From: Candidatus Latescibacterota bacterium
GTDB lineage: Bacteria; Latescibacterota; UBA2968; GCA-2709665
Direction: 5' to 3'
Assembly: GCA_012271065.1 (NCBI GenBank)
Contig: JAAXHE010000311.1
Span: 1 to 48,667, forward strand
Length of the DNA: 48,667 nt
Shown: one piece after another, positions 33,412 through 41,888 of the stretch
How the letters are laid out: each line of letters opens with the position of its first letter
How positions within the stretch are numbered: the stretch's first letter is position 1
Translations under genes and position numbers: made by a program
The notes under the pieces: generated by a model
Databases searched by the model: none
What the model was told of the DNA's origin: nothing
Seen by the model: only the letters and a program-made list of their open reading frames with translations

Positions 33412-34368
33412 ATGCGTACGTCGATCCACATCCGTTCCGGAAATGCCGGAGGGATTGGACGGCGGCTTCACCGCCGCAAAAAGGGGTTGCACTCAGCTTT
33501 GGACTTCCAGGAACCGACAAGGAAACGTCTGCCACACGACGCCTCCGTACAGCGATACCTGAAGGAACTGCGCCGTTATCCCCCGATGACGCGCAAAGAG
33601 GAGATGGAAACGCTCGCGCGGGCCCGGAAGGGCGATCAAAAGGCGATCGAACGGCTCGTTACGTCCAATTTGCGATTCGTCGTAAGCGTCGCCCTCGAAT
33701 ACCAGGGCCGGGGCGTGCCACTTTCGGATCTGATCGCCGAAGGCAACATGGGGTTGATGGAAGCCCTGAACCGTTTTGACGAGACCCGGGGGTACAAGTT
33801 CATCAGCTATGCCGTCTGGTGGATACGCCAGGCGATATTGAATGCGCTGAAACGGACGTCCGCGGTGTCCATGCCTGCCAACCGGCAGGAGGACATGGAT
33901 CGCATGGCCCGGCGATGGGGCCAGATGACTCAGGAGTTGGGGCGGGTGCCGACGGTCGAAGAGGTGGCCAGCGATATGAAGATCAGTCGAAAGCGCGCTG
34001 AGCGCGCGCTTCGGTGCGCCCGGTCGGACCTCTCCCTGGAATCTCCGATCGACGCCGAAGGCGAGAAGACATTGCTGCAGGTGCTTGACTGTGCCGGAGC
34101 CTATCCCGATCTGGAGGTCCTGGAAAGAGACCGCACCGAACTGATCAGCGCCTCTCTCGCGTGCAGCCTCGATCCGCGGGAGGCAAACGTCATCCGCTCT
34201 TATTTCGGCCTTGAAGGCGGAGATCGAAGGACGCTTGGAGAAATCGGCAGGGAACTGGGTGTCACGCGGGAACGCGTACGGCAGATCCGAAATCGCGCCC
34301 TCGGCAAACTGCGCCGATATTTCAGGCAACGCGTACGCGCCGAAGAGTCGTGGCAGGACCAGGTCTGA
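33412..34368 (+). CDS. Sigma-70-family RNA polymerase sigma factor (RpoD/RpoS-like, no region 1.1)
   Basis: Regions run in order: 1.2 (DASVQRYLKELRRYPPMTRKEE), 2.1-2.4 (SNLRFVVSVALEYQGRGV through FDETRGYKFISYAVWWIRQAI), 3 (SMPANRQEDMDRMARRWGQM... RVPTVEEVASDM), and 4 with the -35-binding helix TLGEIGRELGVTRERVRQIRNRAL. Region 1.1 is lacking, as in short FCB-type primary sigma factors and in group 2 factors; region 2.4 and 4.2 fit recognition of TTGACA/TATAAT-type promoters, which this window indeed contains. ATG 33412 gives 318 residues with a basic N-terminal extension but lacks a clear ribosome-binding site; TTG 33499 (289 residues), with AAAAAGGGG 12 bases before it, is an alternative. Terminators flank it, so it is monocistronic. 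Confidence 0.9.
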   Translation: MRTSIHIRSGNAGGIGRRLHRRKKGLHSALDFQEPTRKRLPHDASVQRYLKELRRYPPMTRKEEMETLARARKGDQKAIERLVTSNLRFVVSVALEYQGRGVPLSDLIAEGNMGLMEALNRFDETRGYKFISYAVWWIRQAILNALKRTSAVSMPANRQEDMDRMARRWGQMTQELGRVPTVEEVASDMKISRKRAERALRCARSDLSLESPIDAEGEKTLLQVLDCAGAYPDLEVLERDRTELISASLACSLDPREANVIRSYFGLEGGDRRTLGEIGRELGVTRERVRQIRNRALGKLRRYFRQRVRAEESWQDQV

Positions 34369-34396
34369 TTGAAAAACGGCACCGACTCGGTATTTC

Positions 34397-34430
34397 GCGG
34401 GCAGGGTACTCTCCCTGGCCCGCATTTTTC
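34397..34430 (+). terminator. Terminator after the sigma factor
   Basis: GCGGGCAGGG (34397-34406) pairs with CCCT-G-GCCCGC (34413-34423) with one bulged G, followed by ATTTTTC. The stem has ten pairs. Confidence 0.85.
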
Positions 34431-34503
34431 TTGATATTGCCCGAACCCCGGCGCGGCGCCTTTTCAGCCATGGATCCGGCAATGCCGGAAACGTATAAAG
34501 TCA

Positions 34504-34532
34504 TTGATCCAACGGTATTTAATGGTTAAATT
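34504..34532 (+). promoter_or_regulatory. Candidate promoter of the Mla-cytochrome operon
   Basis: TTGATC (34504-34509), 17 bases, TAAATT (34527-34532). The -10 is the same sequence as in the iron-locus promoter at 50-55. It lies about 120 bases before the GTG of mlaE, directly after the sigma-factor terminator. Confidence 0.45.
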
Positions 34533-34654
34533 GAAAGCGTAATTCGCACTTCGTGGCGCGCCGGTTCCGACCGCATCGTCCCTTTGCGCCGACCGATCCG
34601 CGGGATGGCGTACCTGGTCGCAAACGTCCGCTCAGCCAATTCAGGAAGTGACCT

Positions 34655-35428
34655 GTGAAGCGCCTGATGGAATTTGTGGGCATGAAGACCGCCCGGTTTC
34701 TTTTACTTACCTATTCGATGTACGGGTATTTCCGACGGTTTCTTGGCGAACTGCCGAACGTCTATTTCTACAGGCGGCAGATCATCGAGCAGTGTTACTC
34801 GGTTGGTGTGAATTCGCTGTCACTGGTAATTCTTGTTTCGGCCTTCAGCGGCATGGCCGTATCTACGATGATGGCCTACCAGATGGAGGACTATGTACCG
34901 GACTACATGGTCGGCAGCATCGTTGTCCGATCGGTGCTGCTGGAACTGGCGCCGATTCTGATGGGGCTGGTTCTGGCGGGTCAGGTGGGTGCGGGCATTG
35001 CGTCTGAAGTGGGTACAATGAAGGTCTCCGAGCAGGTGGATGCACTGATTTCACTTGCGGTGGATCCGGTTGGGTACCTCCTCATGCCGAGGGTTCTCGC
35101 GGGTATTGTGATGATCCCCGTGCTGGTGGTCTTCTCCGCTTTTACGTCGATCTATGCAGGTTACGTGATGTCGATCCTGCTGATGGACATCACGGTTGCC
35201 GATTTTGTGAAGGGAATGAAGCTGGACTGGAGTTCGTACGATCTCGTGGTATGCGTCATCAAGTCCGTGGTTTACGGGGGCATGATCACCTTTTACGGTT
35301 CCTACGCCGGCCTCACGGCAACTGGTGGGGCCCAGGGCGTGGGCCGGGCGGCGACGGCGGCGGTCGTGATTTCTGCTGCGTCCATTCTGATCCTGGACTA
35401 CTTCCTGACCAAGACATTGCTCTATTGA
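34655..35428 (+). CDS. mlaE: MlaE-type ABC transporter permease (phospholipid transport)
   Basis: Permease of the MCE/Mla transporter, which moves phospholipids between the inner and outer membranes. The 257-residue protein has five or so membrane segments. The core SGMAVSTMMAYQMEDY, LVLAGQVGAGIASEVGTMKVSEQVDAL and YLLMPRVLAGIVMIPVLVVF regions match MlaE/YrbE, including the E-x-G-x-M-x2-S/T-E-Q-x-D-A motif that contacts the ATPase. The start is GTG 34655; the ATG at codon 5 (34667) is an alternative. It is the first gene of an operon with ATPase and MCE protein in the standard order. Confidence 0.92.
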   Translation: MKRLMEFVGMKTARFLLLTYSMYGYFRRFLGELPNVYFYRRQIIEQCYSVGVNSLSLVILVSAFSGMAVSTMMAYQMEDYVPDYMVGSIVVRSVLLELAPILMGLVLAGQVGAGIASEVGTMKVSEQVDALISLAVDPVGYLLMPRVLAGIVMIPVLVVFSAFTSIYAGYVMSILLMDITVADFVKGMKLDWSSYDLVVCVIKSVVYGGMITFYGSYAGLTATGGAQGVGRAATAAVVISAASILILDYFLTKTLLY

Positions 35429-35496
35429 CGGCGGTTTGAAGGCTTGAGCGTAAATCGGGCCCGTCGCGGTGCTGTTTCGGTGAATGAGACAAGACA

Positions 35497-36240
35497 ATGG
35501 CAAAGAATGGCATTGCCGTCAAATTCGAATCGGTGTACAAACGATTCGATGAATTACAGGTCCTGACAGGTATGGATCTGGATGTCCGGTGGGGGGAGGT
35601 AACCACCATCCTGGGCCCCAGCGGATGTGGGAAGAGTGTGACACTCAAACACATCATTGGCATCGAGCAGGCCGATCACGGTCGGGTCACCGTGGACGGT
35701 CACGACATGAACTCAATCAGAAACAGAGATCTGAAGGCGTTGCGCAAAAGGATCGGCGTCCTGTTTCAGTCCGCCGCGCTTTTCGATTCGATGAATGTAA
35801 AGGAAAACGTGGCGTTCGGGCTTCGGATGCATACCCGGATGACCGAGAAAGAGATTGAGGAACGGGTCGGCGTATGCCTGGGCGCGGTTCGTCTTGCCGG
35901 GGCGGAGCAGACGATGCCCGTCGAGCTGTCCGGCGGCATGCGGAAGCGCGCCGCACTGGCGAGGGCAATTGCAATGTCGCCGGATTTTATCCTGTATGAC
36001 GAGCCGACAACGGGTCTGGATCCCGGTACGGCCGCGGTGGTAGGCGATTACATTCTGAAACTTCAGAATGAGCTGGACGTAACCTCGGTTGTGGTTACGC
36101 ACGACCTGCCGCTTGCCCGTAGAATATCGGACAGGATCGCCCTGCTTTACAACGGAGAAACCGCCATTCAAGGGACACCGGAGGAGATCGAGAGGAGCGG
36201 GAACGATGTCTACGACCTTTTCGTTCAGGGAAAAATCTGA
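35497..36240 (+). CDS. mlaF: MlaF-type ABC transporter ATPase
   Basis: This 247-residue ATPase powers the Mla phospholipid transporter. Motifs in order: Walker A GPSGCGKSV (~40-48), Q-loop GVLFQSAALFDSM, signature LSGGMRKRAALARA, Walker B ILYDEPTTGLD and H-loop VVVTHDLP. Length and the LSGGM variant of the signature are typical of MlaF/Ttg2A. The gap to mlaE is 68 bases; the next gene starts 12 bases after the stop. No MlaB (STAS) or MlaC partner is in the window, so the system is of the minimal E-F-D type. Confidence 0.93.
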   Translation: MAKNGIAVKFESVYKRFDELQVLTGMDLDVRWGEVTTILGPSGCGKSVTLKHIIGIEQADHGRVTVDGHDMNSIRNRDLKALRKRIGVLFQSAALFDSMNVKENVAFGLRMHTRMTEKEIEERVGVCLGAVRLAGAEQTMPVELSGGMRKRAALARAIAMSPDFILYDEPTTGLDPGTAAVVGDYILKLQNELDVTSVVVTHDLPLARRISDRIALLYNGETAIQGTPEEIERSGNDVYDLFVQGKI

Positions 36241-36252
36241 AACAGGTGACAA

Positions 36253-37158
36253 ATGATAAGTCGGGAAAAACAGTTGTTTCTGGGTGCGGTCATTTTTCTG
36301 GCAATCGCGATTGCCGTACTGGGTGCGGCATGGCTGTCCGAGAATTACGCCGGCGCGGCAGGTGGATATCAGTTGCATGTCTTTTTCGACAGTGTACCAG
36401 GGCTGCAGCCTGGAGACCCGGTGTTCATCCGGGGTGTCTGGGCCGGAAAGGTCCTCGATATTGGACTGACGCATGGCTTGCCCCTTGTAAGTATCGGTTT
36501 TGCCGAATTTCGAAATCTGCCTCAGGACTCGAAGGTTCTGTTACAGGCCGAGGGATTGCTGGGCGGCAAGATGATCGACGTGCAGGTAGGAACGGCATCC
36601 GACAGGGTGTACGCCGACCACGACACGCTTCGCGGGTCGTCTGAAGGTGGCATCGAGGAGATGGCGGAACATGCCGGCGTACTTGCTCAGCGTCTGGAAG
36701 CGGTTCTTGCCGACCGAAACCTGGGGCATGTCGAGGTCCTTCTGGCCAATCTGGACAGCGCGGCCGCGATTCTCAAGCAGACGGTTTCGGAGAACCGCGA
36801 GACGCTCGCGTCAGTCCTGGATTCCGCGGCCGTGGCCACCCGCAACGCACGCGACATGATCGGCGAGAATCGGCCCGATGTGCGCCGGGTTGTCGAGAAT
36901 ATACGGCTCACGACCGACAGGTTGGATGAAGTGACGCGCAACATCGAGACCGTACTGGAATCGCTCAGGAGATCACTTTCCGACCTGAACGACGTCAGCG
37001 GAAGACTTCGACGCGGCGAGGGTACGCTGGGCCGCCTTATTCAGGACGACACCCTGTACAAGGACCTCCAGCGTACGCTTGTCTCCGTAGACAGCCTTAT
37101 CAACGACATCAAAGAGGACCCCAAACGCTATCTCAACGTGGACGTCAGCCTGTTCTGA
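36253..37158 (+). CDS. mlaD: MlaD-type MCE-domain protein
   Basis: Substrate-binding, periplasmic component: one N-terminal membrane segment (~8-29), then a single MCE domain (~38-118; VFFDSVPGLQPGDPVFIRGVWAGKV, VSIGF and EGLLGGKMIDVQVG). A long alpha-helical region follows with repeated helices (AEHAGVLAQRLEAVLADRN, RETLASVLDSAAVATRN and VRRVVENIRLTTDRLDEV) and ends in an amphipathic GTLGRLIQDDTLYKDL-type segment. In MlaD the MCE domains form hexameric rings; the long helices suggest a tunnel-like extension as in LetB/PqiB-related proteins. Its C-terminus leads directly into the cytochrome-propeller gene, 15 bases away. Confidence 0.9.
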   Translation: MISREKQLFLGAVIFLAIAIAVLGAAWLSENYAGAAGGYQLHVFFDSVPGLQPGDPVFIRGVWAGKVLDIGLTHGLPLVSIGFAEFRNLPQDSKVLLQAEGLLGGKMIDVQVGTASDRVYADHDTLRGSSEGGIEEMAEHAGVLAQRLEAVLADRNLGHVEVLLANLDSAAAILKQTVSENRETLASVLDSAAVATRNARDMIGENRPDVRRVVENIRLTTDRLDEVTRNIETVLESLRRSLSDLNDVSGRLRRGEGTLGRLIQDDTLYKDLQRTLVSVDSLINDIKEDPKRYLNVDVSLF

Positions 37159-37173
37159 GTGGAGGTAAGTGGC

Positions 37174-38328
37174 GTGCGGGAGGTGTTTGCTCGAAATGTG
37201 TTCTGGGTGTTGGCCTGTCTGTGCGCGGGTCTGACCCTGGCGCACGCAGGCGACATGGAGTGGTTCCGATGGGCCAGGGGGAAGGATGTGTCCTTCGGCG
37301 GCGCGCTCGGCGAAATGCGCACCGTCAGGATTATTCCCGCTGCAGCCGACTCGGTAAAGCGCCTGGTCTACGGAGACCGCCAGGGCCTTTTGCACGTCCT
37401 CGAGTTCACCGAGGGGCGTTCCCGGGAGGTCTGGTTCAGCCAGTCCCTGAAATCGTCCGTGGCAGAGGTTTTCGTAGCGGACGTCAACGCGGACGGTGTC
37501 CAAGAGATCGTCGCATATTCGCATTGGGGCGACATTGTGATTTACAATGCGGATTCATACGAGTTGATCTGGCGCAGCAAAGATGACGAGTATGCGACAA
37601 TCTCGACGATGGCGATCGAAAACCTGGATGGCGATCCGCAACTGGAATTGATCTTCCTCGGAGAAGCGGCGGACGCGTCGGGAGAACGCGACTCGAGGTT
37701 GTTCGTCTACGACGCTAGGCATCTCGCGGAGGAGAGGCGCGGGGAACAGACCTTGATCGGGGAAAGCATCGTCGTCGCAAACCTGGACGAAGACGCCGAG
37801 CTTGAGATCGCCATCAACACCGGCGTCGTGATCGACGCGAGGTCTCTCGACTTCGAATGGCACTTCGGTGGATGCGACCGCATGGGGTATATGGACGTGA
37901 ACTACGACGGCACGCCGGATCTGATAGGGGAGTACGGAAGTTTGCGGCCCGAAAGACACATCAGGGTGATTTCAATCACCTCCGATTTTCGTAGCAACCA
38001 CGGAACGGAGGTATCGGGCAGGATTGCGGACTGCGCTTCCTGCCACAAACTCAGGGCGTTCTGCCAGGACTGCCACGAGAGAGAGGGCGTAACCAGTACC
38101 GTGGGGCATCAGAACCCTGGCGGACGTATCGACGAGGAAGCCTATCATCTGCGGGAGGCGCCGTACTTCGCACCGTACGGCAATGTGAACGAGTGTACCA
38201 ACTGTCACAAACCGGAACTCCGGGAGGTATGCCTGGCGTGCCACCAGCGTACCGTTCCCGATGGAGAGGAAGCAATTCGGGCAAACACCGAGATTTATTC
38301 GATTCTGTCCGAACTGAAGGACCGATAG
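37174..38328 (+). CDS. Secreted beta-propeller protein with four CxxCH haem-binding motifs
   Basis: The GTG at 37174 is used because GGAGGT lies seven bases upstream (GTG 37159 overlaps it). Signal peptide REVFARNVFWVLACLCAGLTLAHA precedes the mature protein. Residues ~35-285 form FG-GAP/VCBS-like beta-propeller blades (repeats with DVNADGVQEIVAY, NLDGDPQLELIF, NLDEDAELEIAI and DVNYDGTPDLIGE), often Ca2+-binding. The C-terminal part carries two CxxCH doublets: CASCH with CQDCH, and CTNCH with CLACH. Intervening His (GHQNP and YHLRE) could be axial ligands. The two doublets look like a duplication. Four covalent c-type haems and a periplasmic or surface location are expected. The gene is tightly linked to mlaD (15 bases) and to its paralogue (2 bases). 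Function is unknown; electron transfer in an Mla context is inference. Confidence 0.82.
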   Translation: MREVFARNVFWVLACLCAGLTLAHAGDMEWFRWARGKDVSFGGALGEMRTVRIIPAAADSVKRLVYGDRQGLLHVLEFTEGRSREVWFSQSLKSSVAEVFVADVNADGVQEIVAYSHWGDIVIYNADSYELIWRSKDDEYATISTMAIENLDGDPQLELIFLGEAADASGERDSRLFVYDARHLAEERRGEQTLIGESIVVANLDEDAELEIAINTGVVIDARSLDFEWHFGGCDRMGYMDVNYDGTPDLIGEYGSLRPERHIRVISITSDFRSNHGTEVSGRIADCASCHKLRAFCQDCHEREGVTSTVGHQNPGGRIDEEAYHLREAPYFAPYGNVNECTNCHKPELREVCLACHQRTVPDGEEAIRANTEIYSILSELKDR

Positions 38329-38330
38329 AC

Positions 38331-39182
38331 ATGAAACACGACGTCTGGATAGCCGTGCTATTCTGGATTGCGGCGCACATTCCGGCTCAGGCCGGAAGCG
38401 TGGACTGGTATCCCCTTCGCGACAACCGGCATATCCGCTGGGGTGGAAGCATAGATGAACTGCCTCAGATTCGCATCCTCCCGACGGGTGAAGACGCGAA
38501 CCCGCGGATCGTTTACGGAGACGCTCAGGGGAACCTGCACGTTGTAAGATACGTCGACGGGCGCGGATACGAGGAGTGGAAGAGCGAGCCGCTGGGATCC
38601 GCGGTCCTGGGAGTATTTGTGGAAGACGTCGACGCCGACGGGGAATTCGAAATCGTCGCCTACACCTTTACGCGTATTGTGCTATACAGCGCGGAGGACT
38701 ACAGTTTCATCTGGCAGATCCAGGAGGATATCACCCACATGGATATCGCGAACGTGGACGATGATCCTCAACTGGAACTCGTCTATCTGGTCAAGAGTCT
38801 GAGCCATAGCGAGATGCACATCCATGTGTACGACTGCCTGGAGCTGTTCGAACAGGGTATCAGCGACGTGATACCGAAGGAATCGATTCACGCGCAGAGC
38901 ATGGTGATCGCGGATTTCGACGACGACTACGGCCTGGAGGCCGTGTTGAATACGGGTGTGGTCGTCGACATGGATACATTGATCCTGGAGTGGTACTTTG
39001 CCGACGGCTTTGGAGACCGTCTGGGATATCTGGATATCGACGGCGACGGCGTCCTGGAGTTGATCGGAGAGGTGGGCGGGCTTCGCCACAGCCGCTACCT
39101 TCGCATATTCAATGTAGACACCCAGTCAGAGACGTTTCTGGTCGTGCCGGAGGATGAAGAGCAGGCGAAATCGGGACAATGA
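38331..39182 (+). CDS. Secreted beta-propeller protein, haem-less paralogue of the upstream gene
   Basis: ATG 38331 gives a signal peptide (WIAVLFWIAAHIPAQA). The 283-residue protein aligns along its length with the propeller part of the preceding gene: both start ...DW(Y/F), then GG(S/A)(I/L)xE, the YGDxQGxLHVxxxxxGR block, and VFVEDVDADGEFEIVAY, NVDDDPQLELVY and DIDGDGVLELIGE. It ends after the last blade and has no CxxCH. The pair is therefore a tandem duplication in which one copy gained or lost the haem part. FG-GAP-like Asp-rich repeats suggest Ca2+ binding. It is cotranscribed with mlaEFD and AI-2E family genes; the role is unknown. Confidence 0.8.
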   Translation: MKHDVWIAVLFWIAAHIPAQAGSVDWYPLRDNRHIRWGGSIDELPQIRILPTGEDANPRIVYGDAQGNLHVVRYVDGRGYEEWKSEPLGSAVLGVFVEDVDADGEFEIVAYTFTRIVLYSAEDYSFIWQIQEDITHMDIANVDDDPQLELVYLVKSLSHSEMHIHVYDCLELFEQGISDVIPKESIHAQSMVIADFDDDYGLEAVLNTGVVVDMDTLILEWYFADGFGDRLGYLDIDGDGVLELIGEVGGLRHSRYLRIFNVDTQSETFLVVPEDEEQAKSGQ

Positions 39183-39200
39183 CCGATTGCGGACAAAGGC

Positions 39201-40445
39201 ATGGATACGAAATCACAGTCAAAACCGGGGCATTGCGAGGATAGTCCGGACGGCCGTCTCTCCGGCGACAGGCCGTTTTTTCGCATGGCGATTCTGTTGT
39301 TTCTGGTGGGCTTCCTATTTGTGCTCCATCAGGATCTCTCCCCCTTCCTGATCGGCCTCACGCTGCTGGCCATCCTTGTCATGGTCCGAAAGGGGATTAG
39401 GTTCGAAGCCGGCGTGGGGGTTGTTGTGGTCTTGCTGTTTGGCGCCTGGCTGATGGGAGATATGGCCGGGTTGTTATGGCCGTTTGTGACCTCGTTCGTG
39501 TTGGCCTATCTGGTGTCGCCGCTAGTGGGTCTGATGGAACGCTGGATGTCGCGCACGATCGCCATCGCCCTGATCGTGGTGGTCATACTGGGGGCGTTGT
39601 CAGGGATCGGCATCGTGGTCATTCCTCTGGTCACACAGGAAATTCTCGATTTCGGGCGGCGCGTTCCCGTCTATGCGGCGATGCTGAAGCAGTTCTACGA
39701 TCAGATATTCAACTCGCTGCAGTCGATCGGCGTGAACCTGCCGAAGGGTCAGATACAACAGCTGCTTCTGGAGCGGTTGCCGAAGCTGGGTGAACTCTTC
39801 GCCGAACAGACAACCGCGGCCCTCAAGGGGTTGAGCTCCGGGCTGGCAACGCTACTGAATTTTCTGATGATCCCTTTTGTGACCTTCTACATGATCAAGG
39901 ATTACGACCGCATTGTCAGAACCGTCGCTCGCGTCCTTCCGCGGCGGCACGCGGCGTCCATCGGGGAATTCCTGGCGCGGGTGGACGAGATTCTGGGGCA
40001 ATACCTCCGCGGGCAGATGCTGGTCTGCACCTTTATTGCGGTACTCACCGCCACCGGCCTCATGCTGTTCGGGATCCGATACGCGGTTGTGCTGGGACTC
40101 ATGGCCGGGCTCTTCAACCTGATTCCATACATCGGAATCGCGGTCGGATTCAGCGTCGCGTGCCTCGTCGCGTTATTGGATGCTGACCCGGCCGGCAGCC
40201 TGCTCAAGGTCGTCGGCGTCTTCGTCGTCGTTCAAAGTATCGAGGGTAATTTTCTGTCCCCCCGCGTCGTGGGTCAGCGCGTCGGTCTGCATCCGGTCTG
40301 GGTGATGTTCGCGCTGGTTGTCGGCGCCCATTTCTGGGGTTTCATCGGCATGCTCATTGCAATCCCGGCTGCGGCGGTCGTCAATATCCTGTGCAAAGTC
40401 ATCGCGGAACGGTACTATAATTCTCTTTACTACAAGACCGAATAA
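39201..40445 (+). CDS. AI-2E family membrane transporter/exporter (PerM/TqsA-like)
   Basis: This 414-residue protein has eight or so membrane segments and the family layout: paired helices at the N-terminus, a soluble middle part (~150-240) with amphipathic helices, and the conserved C-terminal half LGLMAGLFNLIPYIGIAVGF and VVQSIEGNFLSPRVVGQRVGLHPVWVM. The family was named after TqsA but includes sodium/proton antiporters and unknown exporters. Its substrate is not known here. It starts 18 bases after the propeller paralogue and ends the operon, so it may act with the Mla-propeller system. The N-terminal ~25 residues are hydrophilic and may be a tail or an over-long start. Confidence 0.8.
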   Translation: MDTKSQSKPGHCEDSPDGRLSGDRPFFRMAILLFLVGFLFVLHQDLSPFLIGLTLLAILVMVRKGIRFEAGVGVVVVLLFGAWLMGDMAGLLWPFVTSFVLAYLVSPLVGLMERWMSRTIAIALIVVVILGALSGIGIVVIPLVTQEILDFGRRVPVYAAMLKQFYDQIFNSLQSIGVNLPKGQIQQLLLERLPKLGELFAEQTTAALKGLSSGLATLLNFLMIPFVTFYMIKDYDRIVRTVARVLPRRHAASIGEFLARVDEILGQYLRGQMLVCTFIAVLTATGLMLFGIRYAVVLGLMAGLFNLIPYIGIAVGFSVACLVALLDADPAGSLLKVVGVFVVVQSIEGNFLSPRVVGQRVGLHPVWVMFALVVGAHFWGFIGMLIAIPAAAVVNILCKVIAERYYNSLYYKTE

Positions 40446-40528
40446 AAAAACGCTCGACCGGTATTTCGTTGAAATACAGGTACGAGGGTGGTTTTGGGGA
40501 ACGCGGGTCTCCGAGGACGACATTTCCC

Positions 40529-40557
40529 TTGACGCCGATGGCAAGACCCATTAGTTT
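40529..40557 (+). promoter_or_regulatory. Weak candidate promoter for tRNA-Pro(GGG)
   Basis: TTGACG (40529-40534), 17 bases, TAGTTT (40552-40557), about 25 bases before the tRNA. The -10 matches only three of six positions, so this is tentative. Confidence 0.3.
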
Positions 40558-40582
40558 TTTCCCGTAAATAAAGAGTTGGGTT

Positions 40583-40659
40583 CGGAGCGTGGCGCAGCCC
40601 GGTAGCGCACTATCTTGGGGTGATAGGGGTCGCTGGTTCAAATCCAGTCGCTCCGACCA
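40583..40659 (+). tRNA. tRNA-Pro (anticodon GGG)
   Basis: Acceptor CGGAGCG pairs with CGCTCCG, D-stem GCGC/GCGC, anticodon stem CTATC/GATAG with loop TTGGGGT (anticodon GGG at 40617-40619), T-stem GCTGG/CCAGT (one G-U) around TTCAAAT, encoded CCA. C1-G72 is the Pro identity pair. It reads CCC and CCU. Confidence 0.97.
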
Positions 40660-40664
40660 TACAG

Positions 40665-40704
40665 ACAGGGACTTACGACGTGGATCGTGAGTCCCTGTAT
40701 TTCG
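40665..40704 (+). terminator. Terminator-like hairpin after tRNA-Pro(GGG)
   Basis: ACAGGGACTTACGA (40665-40678) pairs with TCGTGAGTCCCTGT (40685-40698) around CGTGGA, 14 bp with one T-G pair. Only a short ATTT follows. A hairpin of the same design follows the second tRNA-Pro. Confidence 0.65.
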
Positions 40705-40824
40705 AGTGGCGGTCCACATGGTCACGCCCGTTCCGGTGGCGAAGCGGGCGGCACGGAATTCGATACCGCAGGTCGCCGCAACGTTGCCACCGAATTATTC
40801 CGAGGTCGGGAATGCGTGGCGGAA

Positions 40825-41754
40825 ATGGAGCCTGAAATCGTGCGGCGGGGTTGGAAGGCATACGCGGGCCTCGGCCTGCGCGGTGCCTGCATGGGCGCGG
40901 CGGACGTGGTTCCCGGCGTATCCGGCGGCACAATCGCGTTCGTTACGGGAATCTATGAGGAACTGATCCATTCCATCCGTTCCTTCGATCGCCGCTTCGC
41001 CGGATTGCTGGTGGTCCTAAGATTCAGGGAGGCGCTGAACAGGGTTCCGTGGCGGTTTCTGGGACCCGTTCTCGGGGGCATTCTGCTGGCTGTGGCGACA
41101 CTGGCGCGTGGTATTCAGTGGATGCTCCAACATGAACCGGAATTGATCTGGGCGTTTTTCTTCGGACTGGTTGCGGCGTCTGTCTTCGTCGTGCGGAAAC
41201 GGGTGGTCGCATGGCGCGGTCCCGCATGGATCGCTGCGGTCGCTTCAGGATTGCTGTTCTATGTTGTCGTCGGCCTCGTGCCGGTGAAGACCCCGGATTC
41301 GCCCTGGTTCCTTTTCATCTGTGGCGTCATTGCCATATCGGCGATGATTCTGCCGGGTATCTCCGGTTCGTTTATTCTGGTGCTGCTGGGCAAGTACGAG
41401 TATCTCCTGGCGGCATTGAACGACCGGGAGCTCTTCCCCATCTTCCTGTTCGTTTCGGGCGCCGCCGTCGGGATCCTCAGTTTTGCGCGGGTTCTGGCAT
41501 GGATTTTCAAACGGCACCACGACGTTACCGTAGCCGTGTTGACCGGGTTAATGGCCGGTTCCTTAAGGAAAGTCTGGCCGTGGAAAACGGACGTATCGTC
41601 GCCTCTCGAATCGTGCGGCGCCGAGGTCCCGCTAATGCAAATCAACGTGTTGCCCGGGACAATTGACGGGGATCTGGCCGCCGCCATCGGGCTGGCGGCA
41701 GCGGGTTTCGCAATGGTGGTTGTGCTGGAGCGGCTGTCTGAAAGCCGCCGTTGA
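40825..41754 (+). CDS. DUF368 (PopT-type) undecaprenyl-phosphate translocase candidate
   Basis: This 309-residue inner-membrane protein has eight to ten segments and the family's two related motifs: GACMGAADVVPGVSGGTIAF near the N-terminus and AMILPGISGSFILVLLGKY in the middle. Members of this family have been linked to returning undecaprenyl phosphate across the membrane for cell-wall and glycan assembly. The ATG at 40825 is the likely start; the reading frame is open upstream, but that part is not family-like. It lies between two tRNA-Pro genes, each with its own hairpin, and may be transcribed from the tRNA-Pro(GGG) promoter by readthrough. Confidence 0.85.
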   Translation: MEPEIVRRGWKAYAGLGLRGACMGAADVVPGVSGGTIAFVTGIYEELIHSIRSFDRRFAGLLVVLRFREALNRVPWRFLGPVLGGILLAVATLARGIQWMLQHEPELIWAFFFGLVAASVFVVRKRVVAWRGPAWIAAVASGLLFYVVVGLVPVKTPDSPWFLFICGVIAISAMILPGISGSFILVLLGKYEYLLAALNDRELFPIFLFVSGAAVGILSFARVLAWIFKRHHDVTVAVLTGLMAGSLRKVWPWKTDVSSPLESCGAEVPLMQINVLPGTIDGDLAAAIGLAAAGFAMVVVLERLSESRR

Positions 41755-41849
41755 ACGGCAGCCGCGGCCCTTTTGGGTTCCGCCTGGAGTTGTCGCGGCA
41801 GACGACTTCCGGGCCGAGCGCTCTCCGCTTGCCAATTCGGAGATTTTCC

Positions 41850-41877
41850 TTGCTACCGGTACGGTTTCTTGTATTTT
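41850..41877 (+). promoter_or_regulatory. Promoter for tRNA-Pro(CGG)
   Basis: TTGCTA (41850-41855), 16 bases, TATTTT (41872-41877), placing transcription start a few bases before the tRNA at 41889. Each box matches four of six positions. Confidence 0.45.
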
Positions 41878-41888
41878 AGAAGTCGAAT

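Noticed and set aside
37159..37173. GTG 37159 as start of the tetrahaem propeller gene
   Set aside because: It overlaps the GGAGGT site itself; GTG 37174 has proper spacing and leads into the signal peptide.
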